This document shows, one piece after another, positions 4,309 to 6,950 of a stretch of DNA of 6,950 bases. The number at the start of each line of letters is the position of its first letter. The stretch's first letter is position 1. The position numbers and the translations under genes were made by a program. The notes under the pieces are model-generated. The model did no database searches, was not told where the DNA came from, and was given only the letters and a program-made list of their open reading frames with translations. The stretch lies in contig JALVVQ010000286.1 in NCBI GenBank assembly GCA_027023325.1, positions 1-6,950 of the forward strand, given 5' to 3'. Source of the DNA: Campylobacteraceae bacterium (GTDB lineage: Bacteria; Campylobacterota; Campylobacteria; Campylobacterales; Sulfurovaceae).

Positions 4309-6950
4309 ATGCTAGAATTAATAAAAAAGTTAGGATTTGTACCTAAAGAGAATACTACAAATATTTTTCAAAAACATTATGCACTTCATGATGATTATCG
4401 TATTGAATTTAATATACAAAATAAAACGATTGATTTTGGCTCCAAAATCTTTTTTAATAATACTAAAAAATCTACTCAAAATTTTACAAAGCAAGAAGAC
4501 TTAGTTGTCTTAGAATGTGTAGACAGGTTACTAAAAAAAGGTTATCCTCCGCAAAATATTATTTTAGAAAAGCAATGGAAAACAGGACATGGTACCAGTG
4601 GGCGGTTAGATATATTGGTTACACAAGACAGTGAAGCCTATATGATGATTGAGTGCAAAACATGGGGTAGAGAGTTTGACAAAGAGTTTTCCAATTTACA
4701 AAAAAACGGTGGACAGCTTTTTACCTATTTTCAGCAAGATAAAAAAGCAGAGATTTTAGTTTTATATACTTCTATATTAGATGGAGAAAATGTAGTATAT
4801 AAAAATGAGATTGTCAAGATAGAAAAAGAGTACCGAGATACAAGTAATGTAAAAGATTTTTATGATAGATGGAATAAGCTTTCTAAAAATAATGGTATTT
4901 TTGAAAATTATGCCAATGCCTATGCCTTTGTTAGTAAAGCCTTGACAAAAAAAGACCTACAAGTATTAAAACAAGAAGACAGCAGTTTTATATTTAATCG
5001 TTTTTTAGAAATTTTAAGACACAATATAGTCTCTGATAAGCCCAATGCTTTCAATAAAATTTTTACACTTTTCTTATGTAAGATTATCGACGAAGATAGA
5101 AGTGATAATGAACAGCTTCATTTTCAATGGCTAGAGGGTGAAGATACTCATATCTCCTTTCAAAAAAGACTCTCTGACCTCTACACAAGAGGAATGAATG
5201 AGTTGCTTGAAAAAAAAGTAACAGATGTAAGTGATAGTGAGTTTGACAAACAGTTTCAGCAAGTCGATGATGAGTATAAAGCTAAGTTCAAAGAGATGCT
5301 TACAGAGATGCGACTGAAGAAAAATAATGAATTTGCTATAAAAGAGGTGTACGATGATGACTCTTTTAATGAAAATGCCATTGTGGTAAAAGAGATAGTT
5401 GAATTACTTCAAATCTATCAAATACGCTATAACTATAGACAACAGTTCTTAAGTGATTTTTTTGAGTTACTTCTCACTACAGGACTAAAGCAAGAGTCAG
5501 GTCAATTTTTTACGCCAGTGCCTCTTGCTAGATTTATCATCAAAAGTATGCCTATTACACAGATTGTTGAGGAGAAAGTCAGTAGAGGAGATAAAACAGA
5601 TTTACTTCCTACTATCATCGACTATGCTGCTGGTTCAGGACATTTTATAACGGAGTCTATGGAAGAAGTACAGAAGTACATAGACACTATAGATGAAAGT
5701 AAATTGACGCCTACCTCCAAAAGAGCAATCAAAAGTTGGAAAGCAGACCCTTTTGACTGGGCGGAAGATTATGTGTATGGCATAGAGAAAGACTATAGAC
5801 TTGTAAAAACAGCAAAAGTAAGTTGTTATCTACATGGTGATGGTTTAGCAAAAGTGATACATGGCGATGGACTGGCTGACTTTGCTACTGCCAAAGAGTA
5901 TAAAGATAGACTCAAAGTAGCCGATAAAACATACACCCAAGACAATAAAGAGTTTGATATTGTGATTTCAAATCCTCCCTATTCTGTCTCCTCGTTTAAA
6001 TCTATGATGGATAGTGCAAAAGCAAAAGATAACTTTATACTTTTTGATAGACTTACAGACCAAAGTTCAGAGATAGAAACACTGTTTATAGAGAGAACCA
6101 AGCAACTACTGAAAGATGGAGGAATGGCAGGTATTATTTTACCCAGTAGTATTTTAAGTAACACAGGTATCTATACACAGGCTAGAGAAATAATATTAAA
6201 CTATTTTGACATCGTCAGCATTGTAGAATTGGGTTCAAATACCTTTATGGCTACAGGAACAAATACAGTCATACTCTTTCTTAGAAGAAAAAACAATGCT
6301 GACCATTTGAATATCAAAGCTTCAGTTGAAAAGTTATTTACCCATAAACAAGATATTACGATCAATGGTATTGAACATCCATTACAAAAATATCTTGCAC
6401 ATGGTTGGGAAAACATAGGTATTGATGACTATATGACACTCTTGGATGATATGCCAAATGAGACACTTTTATCCCATGAAATCATGAAAGCGTATGTAAA
6501 CAAACTAAAAGGTGATACTTCAGAACAATTAGAGCAAATCATCAATATAGAAAAAGAAAAATTGCTCTATTTTGTGATGGCATACCCTCAAAGGGTCACT
6601 GTTGTCAAAACGGGTGAGAAAAAGGCAGAGAAGAAGTTTTTGGGTTATGAGTTTAGTAACCGTAGAGGCAGTGAAGGAATACACCCTACCCAAAGAGGAA
6701 GTACCATAGACGAATGTACTTCACTGTATGATGAAAGCTCTTATGTAAACACATTAAAAGCAAATAGCTATATTTATGGTGCTTTTAATGGTGAGTTTAA
6801 AGAAATAGATGAGAGTTTGAAGCAAAATATCTCTTATGTTGATTTGGTAGATATGTTACATTTTGATGGGGTAAATTTTGAAAAAAATATCTCTTTGAAT
6901 GTTAAAAAAAAATTTAAGATTGAGAGTCGGTGGGATATCGTCAAATTAGG
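4309..6950 (+). CDS. single-chain restriction-modification enzyme (Type IIG-like): PD-(D/E)xK nuclease plus N6-adenine methylase, 3' end missing
   Basis: The frame runs 880 codons without a stop and leaves the window. Residues 1-150 hold a nuclease: D101 in GRLDILV, E115 and K117 in MMIECKT, then QLFTY (136-140) matching the QxxxY motif of HsdR/RecB-type nucleases. Residues 150-380 are a largely helical linker. The methylase follows: GQFFTP (398-403), SAM-binding motif I DYAAGSGHF (438-446; usual DPACGSGGF), YGIEKD (490-495), HGDGLA twice (509-514, 518-523), and catalytic motif IV NPPY (555-558). Residues 644-653, KKFLGYEFSN, resemble the end of Type I/IIG methylase cores. The last residues, SRWDIVKL, look like the start of a Type I S-like target-recognition domain. 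No helicase/translocase motifs separate the domains. Such enzymes methylate one site and cut unmodified foreign DNA. AT-rich composition unlike its neighbours suggests acquisition. A separate specificity subunit downstream cannot be excluded. Confidence 0.88.
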   Translation, partial: MLELIKKLGFVPKENTTNIFQKHYALHDDYRIEFNIQNKTIDFGSKIFFNNTKKSTQNFTKQEDLVVLECVDRLLKKGYPPQNIILEKQWKTGHGTSGRLDILVTQDSEAYMMIECKTWGREFDKEFSNLQKNGGQLFTYFQQDKKAEILVLYTSILDGENVVYKNEIVKIEKEYRDTSNVKDFYDRWNKLSKNNGIFENYANAYAFVSKALTKKDLQVLKQEDSSFIFNRFLEILRHNIVSDKPNAFNKIFTLFLCKIIDEDRSDNEQLHFQWLEGEDTHISFQKRLSDLYTRGMNELLEKKVTDVSDSEFDKQFQQVDDEYKAKFKEMLTEMRLKKNNEFAIKEVYDDDSFNENAIVVKEIVELLQIYQIRYNYRQQFLSDFFELLLTTGLKQESGQFFTPVPLARFIIKSMPITQIVEEKVSRGDKTDLLPTIIDYAAGSGHFITESMEEVQKYIDTIDESKLTPTSKRAIKSWKADPFDWAEDYVYGIEKDYRLVKTAKVSCYLHGDGLAKVIHGDGLADFATAKEYKDRLKVADKTYTQDNKEFDIVISNPPYSVSSFKSMMDSAKAKDNFILFDRLTDQSSEIETLFIERTKQLLKDGGMAGIILPSSILSNTGIYTQAREIILNYFDIVSIVELGSNTFMATGTNTVILFLRRKNNADHLNIKASVEKLFTHKQDITINGIEHPLQKYLAHGWENIGIDDYMTLLDDMPNETLLSHEIMKAYVNKLKGDTSEQLEQIINIEKEKLLYFVMAYPQRVTVVKTGEKKAEKKFLGYEFSNRRGSEGIHPTQRGSTIDECTSLYDESSYVNTLKANSYIYGAFNGEFKEIDESLKQNISYVDLVDMLHFDGVNFEKNISLNVKKKFKIESRWDIVKL

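Noticed and set aside
5979..6416. Minus-strand open frames in the methylase region
   Set aside because: The plus strand carries an uninterrupted methylase frame with catalytic NPPY here, so these are antisense shadows.

Overview
The window reads as chromosomal DNA of a Campylobacterota (Epsilonproteobacteria) species, most plausibly a Sulfurovum-like relative. The basis is the gene order Xaa-Pro peptidase, folK, flhF, which I recall from Helicobacter and Campylobacter, together with moderate GC in the housekeeping half (60-base lines at 1201 and 3601 count 50% and 47%). The genus is inference, not read directly.

Bases 1-3155 are one tightly packed plus-strand cluster: the C-terminus of an M24 metallopeptidase, folK (folate synthesis), flhF (flagellar SRP-type GTPase), a 155-residue protein that looks like two tandem SpoA (FliM/FliN-type) domains, and mnmA (tRNA 2-thiouridylase). 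Most junctions are overlapping or nearly so, which suggests one operon with translational coupling. The usual partner flhG does not follow flhF. Bases 3164-4039 hold a convergent minus-strand EamA/DMT-family permease with its own Shine-Dalgarno and -10 box.

Bases 4040-4308 are an AT-rich, structure-dense intergenic region. It holds the leftward permease promoter, a hairpin followed by a T-run on the minus strand, an inverted repeat over a candidate -35, a perfect 33-bp palindrome over a candidate -10, and a strong Shine-Dalgarno.

Bases 4309-6950 are a single uninterrupted reading frame (880 codons, open at the window edge) that no listed short frame explains. It encodes a single-chain restriction-modification enzyme: an N-terminal PD-(D/E)xK nuclease with a QxxxY motif, a gamma-type N6-adenine methylase core with NPPY, and the first residues of what looks like a target-recognition domain. 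This half is clearly AT-richer (lines at 4381, 5401 and 6241 count 27%, 27% and 33% GC), so it looks acquired next to a core operon. The enzyme class (Type IIG-like) is known; the least routine parts are its operator-like control region and the tandem SpoA-like protein in the flhF operon.
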